NCBI GenBank assembly: GCA_902651635.1
Contig: CACRSC010000032.1
Location: 337,937 to 401,936 of the forward strand
Origin: Mastigamoeba balamuthi
Lineage: Eukaryota; Evosea; Mastigamoebida; Mastigamoebidae
DNA length: 64,000 nt
Reading direction: 5' to 3'
Part shown: positions 52,824 to 62,837 of the stretch, piece after piece
Layout: each line of letters opens with the position of its first letter
How positions within the stretch are numbered: position 1 is the first letter of the stretch
Translations under genes and position numbers: made by a program
Notes under the pieces: generated by a model
Database searches by the model: none
Told to the model about the DNA's origin: nothing
Seen by the model: the letters and a program-made list of their open reading frames with translations, nothing else

Positions 52824-53993
52824 CTATTGGGGCAGGCGGCTGAGCAGGGCCGACGCCTCTGGCGAGTCGATGCGCAGGACTGCGTGGCCTCCCATGCCGG
52901 GGCGCCCGCACACGATGCCGCACGCGTCCCGGGCGCCGTGCCCCGCGCCCATCCAGACCACCGGGGAGCCGCACGCTCCCGGCAGCGACAGGCAGCGCAC
53001 CGAGAGCTCGTTGGCGCCGCACAGACTGCTCCCCTCCCCGAGGGAGAGAGGAGGAGAGAGGGAATGGGTGTCAGTGCCCTGCTGTGCTGGGCGCGCGAGG
53101 AGCGGAAGGGGGCGCTCGCGCCTGTCGATCCTTCCGGGGCAGAGGACCTTGTGGCCCGGCGGTACGGCTGTGGCGACGCCGCACGGCGGTGGCGTGGTCT
53201 GCTGGAGGCAGGGCGAGAGGCTCCTCCACTGCGCCATGAGAGCGGACTCCTTGGCGGGCGCCATGTAGCTGATCGCTGCGGCCGCGGGGTCTCCGGCGTC
53301 GGCGTCGAGGCTGCGCGAGTCAGCGAACCGGGATGCGTGGCGCGGAGCAGGCGAGGCGAGGGCGCACGTGCTGGGCAGATGTGTGCAGGGCTGCAGGTAG
53401 TGCGTGCCGGCCGCCTCGGTGCAAAGCAGCGCCAGCCGGTCTGTGGAGGCCGCTACGACCGCCGGCGAGGCCTCTCCGCGGCACGGCAGGTCTGGCCCAC
53501 AGTCAGCAGGGCCGCTGGCTGCAAGCTGCGAGCAGAGCGCGCACCGTGGGGGGGCGTAGGAGCGCGGAGAGAAGGACCACTGGCGGACGGGCAGCGCGGG
53601 GTTGGCGGTGGCGATGTGGTGCGGAGCCACGAAGAAGCCGGTGCAGGTGCCCGACCCCGCGCCATCGTACTCGAGGAACAGACGCACGACAGCCCCCGCG
53701 GCCTCGTTCAGCGCCCCCAGCAGCTGTGCTGCCCTCTGGCAGCGGCAGCGGCCTGTGAGTCGGAGTGGCGGAGGCCTGTGGAGCGCCTGGGAGTTGTGTT
53801 TTTTGCCTGCGATGGAGTGTCGCAAGGGTCGCAGTGGACCGGGGGCGACGATGTGGAACGACTGCGTCTCGGGCGAGTACTCGTGGCAGCGGCAGTACTC
53901 CCGCGAGACGCGGTCGTAGCACAGCATGTCGGGCCTGCGCAGAGGGCGCGCCATCGCCCAGCGCGCAGTCGCGAAGTCCGGACGGCTCTGCAT
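52824..53993 (-). CDS. Chymotrypsin-fold peptidase-like protein with Cys in the nucleophile motif
   Basis: Exons 53993-53840, 53752-53185 and 53025-52824; 307 residues. Introns are supported by phase and by donors GTCCAC and GTGCGG; the unspliced frame is open too. Trypsin-like pattern: His segment GTCTGFFVAPHHIATA, Asp segment TDRLALLC, and nucleophile segment LPGACGSPVVW, where the usual GDSGSP is GACGSP. It could be a cysteine peptidase of chymotrypsin fold, as in 3C-like enzymes, or an inactive relative. No signal peptide is apparent, so probably intracellular. Start chosen at 53993 (MQSRPDF) with low certainty. Confidence 0.6.
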   Translation of the reverse strand: MQSRPDFATARWAMARPLRRPDMLCYDRVSREYCRCHEYSPETQSFHIVAPGPLRPLRHSIAGKKHNSQALHRPPPLRLTGRCRCQRAAQLLGALNEAAGAVVRLFLEYDGAGSGTCTGFFVAPHHIATANPALPVRQWSFSPRSYAPPRCALCSQLAASGPADCGPDLPCRGEASPAVVAASTDRLALLCTEAAGTHYLQPCTHLPSTCALASPAPRHASRFADSRSLDADAGDPAAAAISYMAPAKESALMAQWRSLSPCLQQTTPPPCGVATAVPPGHKVLCPGRIDRRERPLPLLARPAQQGTDTHSLSPPLSLGEGSSLCGANELSVRCLSLPGACGSPVVWMGAGHGARDACGIVCGRPGMGGHAVLRIDSPEASALLSRLPQ

Positions 53994-54293
53994 CGCGCGC
54001 GCCAAATAACGCCAGAAAACCAAGGTTCGTTGGTACACCAAGTCAATCAACATAGCAGGCAAATCAGTGATAGATATCCCTTTGATGGCACACAATTGAT
54101 TCTGCGGCGACTACCGTCACCTCGTGGCTGACAGCGTGCCAATGAACACTAGAGGCGCGCCACCGCCACTGCGGCGGGAGTTTAACAGTCGTTTCATATT
54201 CAATTGGTTGCTCCCTTCTCTCCTGCCTGGGCACTACGGCACTGCGGGAGGGTACGGGGGGCCTCCAACAGGATGTTGTGGGGGACCCTCTGC
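53994..54293. promoter_or_regulatory. Upstream region of the peptidase-like gene
   Basis: 300 bp, AT-richer, with CAATTGATT at about 54086 and TTCAATTGG at about 54199, both close to the TCAATTGA palindrome found elsewhere. Confidence 0.4.
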
Positions 54294-56029
54294 TCATGTG
54301 GACCGCGGCGAGCCCGCAGGAGCGCATCCCTCGTCGCCCTCTGGCGCGTGGCCGTTGTCGTCCTCGTTCTCCTCCTCCTCTGCCTCGGACGCAGAGGGCG
54401 TGGGCGGCGGTGTCTTGCGCTCCTCCTCCCCGCCCTCCTTGGCCTGCGCCTCCTGCTGCTGCTGCTTCCCGCGGTGCACAAAGCGCCTGGCCTCGCCGTG
54501 GCGCCCGCCACGCGCGCCCGTGCCGGCGAACCTCTGGGCCTCCATGGCCCGCTTCTCGCGGAGCTTCCTGGCGTCGTAGAAGCCCGCCGCGATGTGCGGG
54601 TAGCTGCGCCTCACGCTGTCTGCACAGGCCCGCGAGGGTCAGCGGAGGCCCAGTAGGCTGGGAGGACGTAAAGGAGAGAAGCACGGCAAACGGGAGCCAC
54701 ACAGCACATACAGCCCAGCGCTGCAACACACAACATAGGCGCAACTGCCCTGGTCCCCCCCTCCCGCCAGGTGCCTCGCCCCGCTGCTTTCATGGCAACG
54801 GCAGTGCAAGGCACCAACCCGGCTCAATTGACGTGGACAGGCACCGCCGTCTCGGCAGCGACAGCGCAGAGCCTCCCGTGCATGACGAAGCAGCACCAAC
54901 GCAGATCAATTGACTCGGGCACCCGGGATAAGCCCACACAAACGCAGCGTTGCCCAGGGGCAGGGGCAAGCGACCCCCAAGACAAAGGGCGGGGGCCACA
55001 GCGGCAGCCCTCCAGAAGTCCAGTGTCCCAAGTCCACAGTCAATTGAACGCGCACGCGCACTGACACGACCGCGCCTGTCAGAGACGGAGGCAGCGCACG
55101 CACCGAGGGCCGAGGAGGCGCTGCTGACCCTGTTGAAGCGGACGGTGGCGAAGCCGCGGAGGGCGTCGACGCGGCAGCCGAGGACGTAGGACGCGGGGAG
55201 GCAGCGGAACATGGCCAGCACGCTCTCCCGCGTCGCCAGCCCGTCCAGCCCCCGCAGCACCAGCACCGCCTCGTCCGTCTCGGGCGGGTACACCTTCCGC
55301 CCGTACGGCGCCCCGCGATGCCCCCCGCGCGGCACCGCAGAGCCCGCGGGAGCGGCAGAGGCGAATCCCGCGTCGACAATCAATTGATCCGGGGGAGGTT
55401 CGCTGGTGGGCTCCGGAGGGGCGCTGTAGGGGTCCTCCGCGGGCCGCGGGGCCGCGCGCCGCACGGGCATCGCGGGGCGGTACGGCGGCAGCGGCGCGGG
55501 CTGCGCGTACGGCAGCGGCGGGGCGACGACCTGCACCTGACGTGGACGCAGGCAAAAGCGCGGCAGGTGACGCGACGTATCAGAGAAGATAGCGGAATCG
55601 CGCAGATATAGGCGGGGAGTATCTCGGATTCGGGAACTGAGGGAGAGAGAATCTGCGGTGTATCTGCCAGCTCACGTAGGTCGGCGGGGGTTTGGCGCGG
55701 CGCGCGGAGATGACCTGCAGGAGGGCCTCGGCCGCGCGGGTGTTGCCCATGCGCTGCAGCTCGGCGACGTAGGACATGCCCGGGTCGTACGCCGCCGCGG
55801 GCGCCGGAGCCGGCGCGGGCGCCGCGATCAGCTGTATGGCGGGCGGCGGCAGATTCACGCCCGCGTATCCGGGATACCCCGAATATCCCGAATATCCGCC
55901 GGCGGGAATCTGGACGGCAGGGGCGGCGCCCGGCATGACGTAGGCGCCCACGCCGCCGACGCCGACGGGCACTATCTGCGCGTAGGCGGGGTAGCCCTGC
56001 CCCGCGGCTGCCGCGAGCTGGTAGTCCAT
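54294..56029 (-). CDS. RRM-type RNA-binding protein
   Basis: Exons 56029-55676, 55536-55104 and 54619-54294; 370 residues. Exon 1 is Ala/Gly/Tyr/Pro-rich with a GYSGYSGYPGY run and a helix MSYVAELQRMGNTRAAEALL. Exon 2 is Pro-rich, then one RRM-like domain: EAVLVLRGLDGLATRESVLAM ends in the family pattern GFATVRFNRVSSA, with a short RNP1. Exon 3 gives SYPHIAAGFYDARKLREKRA, then a Gln/Glu/acidic tail. Likely an mRNA-binding protein; no close family recognised. Intron 2 (484 bp) is unusually long and carries three TCAATTGA sites. Confidence 0.75.
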
Positions 56030-56381
56030 CCTGCCGCGCTCGGGGGGGCAAGCGATGCGACTTTTGTTTAATTTGGTGCCGCTTGGCCGCCGAACCGCCG
56101 CCCCCGTCCCCTTTTTCCGCGGCGCGGGAAAAGCGCGCGCGAGTGCTGTTGACGTGTCGATGGCGTCACTGGTGACGCAATCCGTGCGCGCGGCATTCGC
56201 GTTTTTGCCGTCGCCCCGAGTTTTTTGTTGCTTCCTCCCTCCTCTTTTTTTCTAGTGTCCCCCCGCTTTCCTGGTGCGGACCCTCACCTCCCCCTTCCCC
56301 CCTCCTGTCCTCTGGTCCCCCTCCCCATGGCGCACTGACCGACGACCCCCGCCTCACAGAGGCCAGCAGCTCCTTGCAAAA
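56030..56381. promoter_or_regulatory. Divergent region, RRM protein / eL13
   Basis: About 350 bp. Contains TGCGACTTTTGTTTAA and a pyrimidine-rich tract ending CCTCACAG just before the eL13 start, which could be the 3' end of an intron in the 5' UTR. Confidence 0.4.
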
Positions 56382-57261
56382 ATGGTGGCCCACAACAACA
56401 TGATCCAGCGCGAGCACTTCCACAAGCAGTGGTGGAGGCGCGTCAAGACGTGGTTCGACCAGCCCGCCCGCAAGCTCCGCAGGCGCCAGAACCGCCTTGC
56501 CAAGGCCCGCCGCGCGTTCCCCCGCCCCATCGACGGCCCCCTGCGCCCCGCCGTCCACCCCCCGACGCAGCGCTACAGCGCCAAGCTGCGCGCCGGCCGC
56601 GGCTTCACCCTCGACGAGCTCCATGTAATCTTGATATTTTCTCCCCCTCGCCAGATTCTCCCCTTCCCTTCCACTGCCTCCGCGCCGCGCGGGAGAGGTG
56701 GCAGAGGTAGGGGAGGGGGAGAAGATTTGTGAGAGGAGGCGAGCGACTGATGTGACTTTTGTGTGTGGATGTTTTTTTGACAGGCCGCCAAGATCAACCC
56801 GCGCATGGCCCGCCGCATCGGCATCTCGGTCGACCGCCGTCGCAGGGACCACTCGGAGGAGACTCTCCGCATGAACGTCAACCGCCTGAACGCGTTCATG
56901 TGCGCCGCGCCCCCTCTCCCAAAATCTGCAATCTGGAGGGCAAATCTTCTAACAGGGGCCCCGAATGAATCTGCCGTTGCGCAGGAAGAGGATGATCCTG
57001 TTCCCTCTGAACCCCGCCAAGCCCGGGCCGATGGACGCCAAGCCCGAGCAGCTCAAGAGCCTGACGCAGGTGAACATCAACACGGTGCTGCCGATCAGGT
57101 CGCCCGCGTTCGAGGTGTACACGCGCAAGATCACCGAGAAGGAGAAGAAGATGTCGGCGTTCATGGCGCTGCGCCAGGCGCGCGCGACGGCCAGGAACTA
57201 CGGCCACAGGAAGGTGCTCGCCGAGGCCAAGAAGGCCGAGCAGGCCAAGAAGGACGCCTAA
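56382..57261 (+). CDS. RPL13: Large subunit ribosomal protein eL13
   Basis: Structural protein of the 60S ribosome. Exons 56382-56624, 56784-56899 and 56985-57261; 211 residues, the same as human eL13. Landmarks: [64 protein letters not shown], and [19 protein letters not shown]. Intron 1 contains a TGATGTGACTTTTGTG tract before a TTTTTTTGACAG acceptor, probably the branch-site region. The codon phases (0, then 2) fix the exon borders. Confidence 0.97.
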
Positions 57262-58077
57262 ACGGTGTTGGGGTGAGAGGCTGTGCTGTGTGCCTGCGTT
57301 GCCGCGCACTCGACGACCACCAGAGCCCTTCCCTTAGCTCATGGAAAGTACCCGCGGGACCCGTTCTTTTCAAACAAAGAACCATTAGAAAACCGCCCCT
57401 GCCTCTCTTGTCTGCCCCCCCTGCCTCTGGCCACACCCCCCCGGATCCGTGGTGTTGCTGCCAGCAAGCCGTGTTAAGTTTGCTGGACTGTGCGTTGAGG
57501 CGAATCTGTGGATTGGAGCCCTGTGGTATCTGGATGATCGCTGTTAGACCTGTCCCAGTAATCTCGGGACGGAATCTCCTGGCAAGCGAGCTGTCGGATG
57601 ACCGCTGCGAGTAATCCCCGGGGACAAAACACAGTAAAAAGGCCTGCCTGGTTTGGTAACGCTGGCGGCAGGGCTGCGCCGATCGGATTGAGTCCAGCGA
57701 TATCCACAAGCGGTCCGGGGATACCCTTGCTGGCGCTCGTGCCACGCACGGGGCTCGCTCGGGTCTGCCGGTGGCCATCCGTCCGCTCGAGCGAGCGTCT
57801 CTACAGATCTGGTCGCCAATCCAGGCATCTTTTTTTATCCAGCACATAAACTGGCCGACCTCCCCGTCGGCCCCGTCGTGCCAACGCAACTCCCCGCGGG
57901 CGCCCCGCGGCAGCGCAGCCCTCGGAACTGGAAACCCACGTGTCCGGAGAAGATTCTCGGCGAGCATATCAATCGCAGTTGGCGTCAGTGCACCACAACC
58001 CCCTTTTTTGAAAAGGTTTCCGCCACCACAGAAGACCCGCAGCAGCCGGAACACACACACACCCCACTGGAGCAGAG
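57262..58077. other. Intergenic region between eL13 and GDT1-like gene
   Basis: About 815 bp, moderately AT-rich, with the convergent words CAGTAATCTCGGGACGGAAT and AGTAATCCCCGGGGACAAAA near 57550-57630. No ORF or RNA gene recognised. Confidence 0.4.
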
Positions 58078-59520
58078 ATGGTGCAGCTGGATGCGTGGAA
58101 CTGGCCGGCGTTCGGGAGCACGCTGGGGCTGGTGTTCGTGATGGAGCTGCTGGACAACACGCAGCTCGTGCAGGTCTACTACAGCTCCAAGTACGGCCGC
58201 CAGTGGGTCCTCGCCCTCGCCTCCTGGTCCGCCTTCGCCCTCACCGGCCTCATCGGCGCCTCCTTCTCGGGCATCCGCCAGCTCAGCGTCCGCAACCCCC
58301 TCTCTCCCTCGCTCCCCCACACCTGCACCGAGACTGCGGTTCGGGGCGAAGATTCCGCGCCGGCACAGTGAAGAGATTCTCGGGATATCGCGATATCGGA
58401 CAGGAGGACCCGGAATCGGGCAGAGATTTCCCTCCACCTGACGAGGCGGCACGGATGCGTGGCGTCTGACGGTGATGTGGGGGTGGGAATCGCAGGAATA
58501 CGCGACGCAGTCGATCGAGCTGTTCTTCGCGATGCTGCTGTTCGCCATGGGCGTCATCACGTTCAGCCACTCGGAGAAGGTGCTCGGCGTCTGGAGGGCC
58601 ATGGGCTCCTGGATCGAGCGCAACGTGCGTCACGTCATCACCCCTTACGTCACTTTTCTTCTCCCGCTGACATCAGCGATGACGTGTGGCGCCCCCGTCA
58701 GATCACCAAGCCGTTCCTCTACCGCATGGGCGAGGGCGAGGGCCAGAGCGAGGACTCGCAGGGCATGCTGTCGATGGACGAGCGCCAGGCGCGCGACGTG
58801 GAGGAGGGCGGCGGGGCGCAGGAGCAGCGCGACGACGAGCCCCAGCACAAGGCCGTCGAGCACAAGCAGATCGACGACGGCGCCCCGCAGCCCGCCAAGC
58901 GCGACGTGCCCGTCTGGAAGCTCTTTGTCCTCGTCTTCGCCACCGTCTTCGTGCTCGAGCTGCCCGACAAGACGATGCTCATGATCGCCACCCTCGCGCA
59001 GACCTCGGACTTCCCAGGTGACGTGGCGCAGGCATTTCCTGGAATTCGGGGGAGAAGATGCGCGTATCGCGTGCTGATGATGCGACTTTTTCTTGTGCGT
59101 GTGCGCCCGTCACAGTGTCGGTGTTCGCGGGCTACGGGTGCGCCATGATCGCGCAGTCGACGATCGCGCTGGCCGTGGGCAAGGGCATCTCGCGCGGCGC
59201 CGAGCGGTTTGGCGAGTGGCTCGAGCTCGTCGTCGGCGCCATTTTGACGGTGACGGGCGCTGTCAAGGTGCGCCTATTTTTGCCGCAGCCCGAGGGCAAT
59301 GTTCTTTTTTTTCTCCCGGCTGGGCAGGCGCCTGAAAAGGAAGTTGCCCGGCATTGGTCTCTTTTTTCGTTACCCAATGCGGCCAAAATGGCCGGGAAAG
59401 GGAAACCCTAATGCAAAGCGTGCGCGCGCGCAGGTGGCGCTGATGCTGTTCGTGGGCGAGTTCACCATCGACTGGGTGAAGAAGGCCGAGGCGTCGGGCT
59501 CGCTGTCGTCCTCCCTCTGA
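58078..59520 (+). CDS. GDT1/TMEM165-like (UPF0016) cation transporter
   Basis: Family members exchange Mn2+/Ca2+ for H+ in Golgi or plastid membranes. Exons 58078-58287, 58496-58624, 58702-59017, 59116-59267 and 59434-59520; 297 residues. Two halves of three hydrophobic helices each flank an acidic hydrophilic loop (SEDSQGMLSMDERQARDVEE), the normal GDT1 fold. Each half carries the family metal motif, but altered: FVMELLDNTQLVQ and FVLELPDKTMLMI, against the usual E-x-G-D-K/R-T/S. The helix after motif 2 (VFAGYGCAMIAQSTIALAVG) is typical. The Gly changes in both motifs may alter ion choice. Confidence 0.85.
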
Positions 59521-59939
59521 GGCTTGCAGAGACGGCGTGCCACACACACAACACCCCACACACCCCTCGCAGATTGGTGCAACAGACACGATTATCCGGT
59601 ATCATCCACAGAATACCACCACACAGACACGTCGCATCAGACGCCGGCACTCCACGCGTGGCCCGCCCCACCCCCCCCGCAGGAGCAGCAGAGGGGGAAA
59701 AGTGACGTGGAGGTGGGCGTTCGGCTCCATGACGCAACACCACGTCAGAATTCCGAGAGGAGTATATAGGAAGGAAGGGAGAAGGAAAAGAAAAGGAAAA
59801 AGAGAAAGAGGGGACCGCCACAGCCCCCGGGGCAATGCCCCTCATACGGGCACTTTGACACACGCAGCGGACAAACGCGCACACTTCTGCCGCTAAATAA
59901 TAAAAACACACACACAAGACACAGCCGCCGCACCCGCCA
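59521..59939 (+). promoter_or_regulatory. Promoter region of the YTH gene with TATA box
   Basis: TATATA at 59763-59768 followed by a 50-bp purine tract (AAGGGAGAAGGAAAAGAAAA) and AATAATAAAA near 59896. Distance to the first plausible ATG (59940) is about 175 bp. Confidence 0.45.
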
Positions 59940-61580
59940 ATGTCCCGAGGCCTCGGCGACGTGCCCCAGTGGTCCTTCGGTGCCTCATCCCCTCTCCACC
60001 CCCCCACCCCCCGCAGCCCCGCGCTCCCCCCGGCGACTGCGATTTCCCGAGCGAATTGCGGACCCGCCGCAAAGGCAACACGTGCAGTCTTGTCTGCCGC
60101 TCCTGTCCTCCCTCTGTCTCTGCTGCTGCCCCCCCTGCTCTCCCCTGTCGGTTCCTGACGCACGTGCGGGCCCACGGCCACCCCACCCCACCCCCACAGA
60201 GAGCGTGTGGGCGAGCGGGGCGCAGTGCGTGCCCGTCGACCAGCAGCTCTACGCGTCCTTCTTTGAGAGCGACAGCACGTCGCCCCCCGCGCTCCTCTCC
60301 TCCGCCTCGGCCGCCGCCCAGCCCGTGCGCCCNTGCCCCTCGAGCCCCCGCAGCCGCCGCCGCCGCTGCGCTCCTCGGGCTCTGCGCTGCCGCTCGCGTG
60401 CGCCTGCGCCTGCGCGTGGGCCGCCGCGGAGCTGCCGGCGCAGTGCGGCGTCGCGCGGCCCGCGGCGGACCTGCCGGCGGGGGCGTACGAGGGGCCCGAG
60501 CAGCTGCGGCCGCGGCCGAACCCGCGGGAGTGGGCAGGGGGGGCGCCGGCGAGGAGCAGGTTCTTCATCATCAAGAGCTACAGCGAGGACGACGTCCACA
60601 AGTCCATCAAGTACGCCGTCTGGACCTCCACCGAGAGCGGCAACAAGCGCCTCGACCGCGCCTACCGCGAGTGCTCCGCCCTCGGCGCCAAAGGTCCTCG
60701 CTCTGCTCTCGCTCTCTCAGTGCTCTCTCAGCGCTCTTGTTTCTCTCTGCCCTGATGGCTCTCGAATTCTCCCGTGTTTGCTTTCTGGAAATGCCGCACA
60801 GCTGCCGCCCCTCGCCTTGAGGGGCCACGCGCTGGGGTGGTGGTGGGGTGGGGGGACGTTGTAAGGGCTTCCGGAGGGCCCGCTGTTGCGTTGCCGGGGG
60901 GCGAGAAAAACGCCGGTAAGGGGTAAGGAGTGACAGCGGCTGTATGTTATTTGATGTTCGGCGATGTTCGGCGAAGATCGAGCAGAGGGGAACGGCGCCT
61001 GACAGCGTTGCGCTGCGCAGTGGTGCTGTTCTTCAGCGTGAACGCGTCGGGGCAGTTCTGCGGGGTGGCGGAGATGGCGAGCGCGGTGGACCACGGGCGG
61101 CGGGTCGAGTGCTGGCAGCAGGAGGGCAAGTGGAAGGGGGCGTTCAGCGTGCGCTGGGTCTACATCAAGGACGTGCCCAACAGCCACCTGCGCCACATAC
61201 GCCTCGAGAACAACGAGGGCAAGAGCGTCACCAACAGCCGCGACACGCAGGAGGTCCCCTACGCCCACGGCCTCGAGATGGCCGCCATCTTCGCCGCCTT
61301 CCGCCACCGCACGTCCATCATCGACGACTTCCAGTTCTACGAGCGCCGCCAGCAGGAGATGATGCGCGACCGCCTCTGCTCCTCCGCCTCCTCCACCACC
61401 ACCTCCTCCCACCAGCAGCCCCAGCAGCAGCAGCAGCCCCTGCAATGTACCCCGTACCAGCAGCCCCAGCAGCAGCACGGCGGAGGGGCCACCGAGACGA
61501 GGGTCCCCCTCGCCCAGTTCATCGTCGAGCAGCCCCACTACCGCGCCAGGGACGCCCGCTCGCCGCGCCACCCGCACTGA
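59940..61580 (+). CDS. YTH-domain m6A RNA reader
   Basis: The YTH domain binds N6-methyladenosine in RNA. Exons certain: about 60200-60693 and 61021-61580. One or two 5' exons are likely; ATG 59940 ([14 protein letters not shown]) is a guess. YTH motifs: [90 protein letters not shown] and [15 protein letters not shown]. This order and spacing is YTHDF-like, and the cage Trp residues (YAVW, KWKG) are present. The C-terminal tail is Gln/Pro-rich. The frame before the N at 60333 does not match the frame after it, so at least one base is missing there. The intron between the YTH halves is 327 bp. Confidence 0.88.
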
Positions 61581-62837
61581 GGTGGAGGAGGAGGAGGAGG
61601 CGGCGGCGGGGGCGGACGCTCGGGCGGTGCGGGCAAGCGCATGGTATGGGGTAAACGGACTCCTCCCTATGGGGAGACTTGCCAGCCACCAGCACCCAAC
61701 ACCACCCACCCACTCAGCACCCACCACAACCCCCCTCCCCCCTCGCCCACTACTCGCACCACTCACTGTCGGGACTGCTTCGTCTTCATGTTCTCTCTTT
61801 TGCAACAACACCTCCGGACCTTAGCACAGGCACAGGCAGACTTTAACGTATTCCCTCTGCACCAGCAACACCTCCCTCCCTCCCTCCTCGTCCCACTCTT
61901 GCACGAGTGCCGCTTTAAGAAGGGCTCTTTGATTCTTTTGCATTGCCGCAGCCCCGCTGCTGGCTGCCCCTGGCTGCCCCTGGCTGCCTGCCCCCCTGCT
62001 CTGCTCGCGCTGTGGTCCCCCTTGTAACCCCATAGGACCAAACGGCTCGCAGAAGTGTGGCGATGTCACAGGGGCGGCCCTGCTGTGCAAAGGCAGCACA
62101 CAGGCGCCGCCAGCTCCGAATGCCAGGGAAGGTGTGGGCTTGCCCAGTCACCGAAACGGAACGTAGGGCGAATGCGGGTGGCTCCTTCAGGCAACCTCTG
62201 TGACGCTGCCGTCCGCTTCCTCGCTATCTCGCCCATACGCTCCCCGGCAGCAGCACCAGCGAGGGGGGGCCCCCTCCTCGGACACACGCCGAGGGAGGGC
62301 AACGGCGCCCATGAGTCTCGAGGCAAACTGCTCTCTGCTGCGGAGGATATCGCTGCCTCGACAGCACGGAGGTCTCCAGTGATTGACTACACGTGGCAGA
62401 GATAGAAGCGGTGCGTGAGCCCGAGCCGACCGCTCTGCCGCGGTGCCACGGTGGCTGACGGCCCTGAGCTCAGCGCAGCGAATTCAGTTGACTGAAGATG
62501 AAACCTCCATATCACTCGCTCACTGAAAGCTGCGGCATAGCTCGCGATGGGCGCCGCTGCCGGAGAGCAGCCGACCCGCGGAGTGCCCACGAGCCTCGGG
62601 CGACGGAGATATTGGCGGGGTGTGTCTGATATCTGCGACCAGCACAGATTTCCGGAGGAGCACTGAGGCGGTTGCGGTTGCGGTTGTCCGTTGCAAAACT
62701 GCACCTACCCCAGGAGCAATAGCAGCAACTGAACAACGGCCCCACGCTCTCAGCCGCCGGTGATCCGCAGCCCCCGCACTTTTTTATTTTCGCAGTGCAA
62801 CTGCGCACCAGTGCGAACCAGTTTAGCCCACCCCCCG
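61581..62837. other. Intergenic region between YTH gene and chitinase
   Basis: About 1.25 kb. Contains a short CTGCCCCTGG tandem (about 61965-61990) and, near 62600, GGAGATATTGG and TGATATCTG words like those in introns. No supported ORF; the right part presumably holds the chitinase promoter. Confidence 0.4.
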
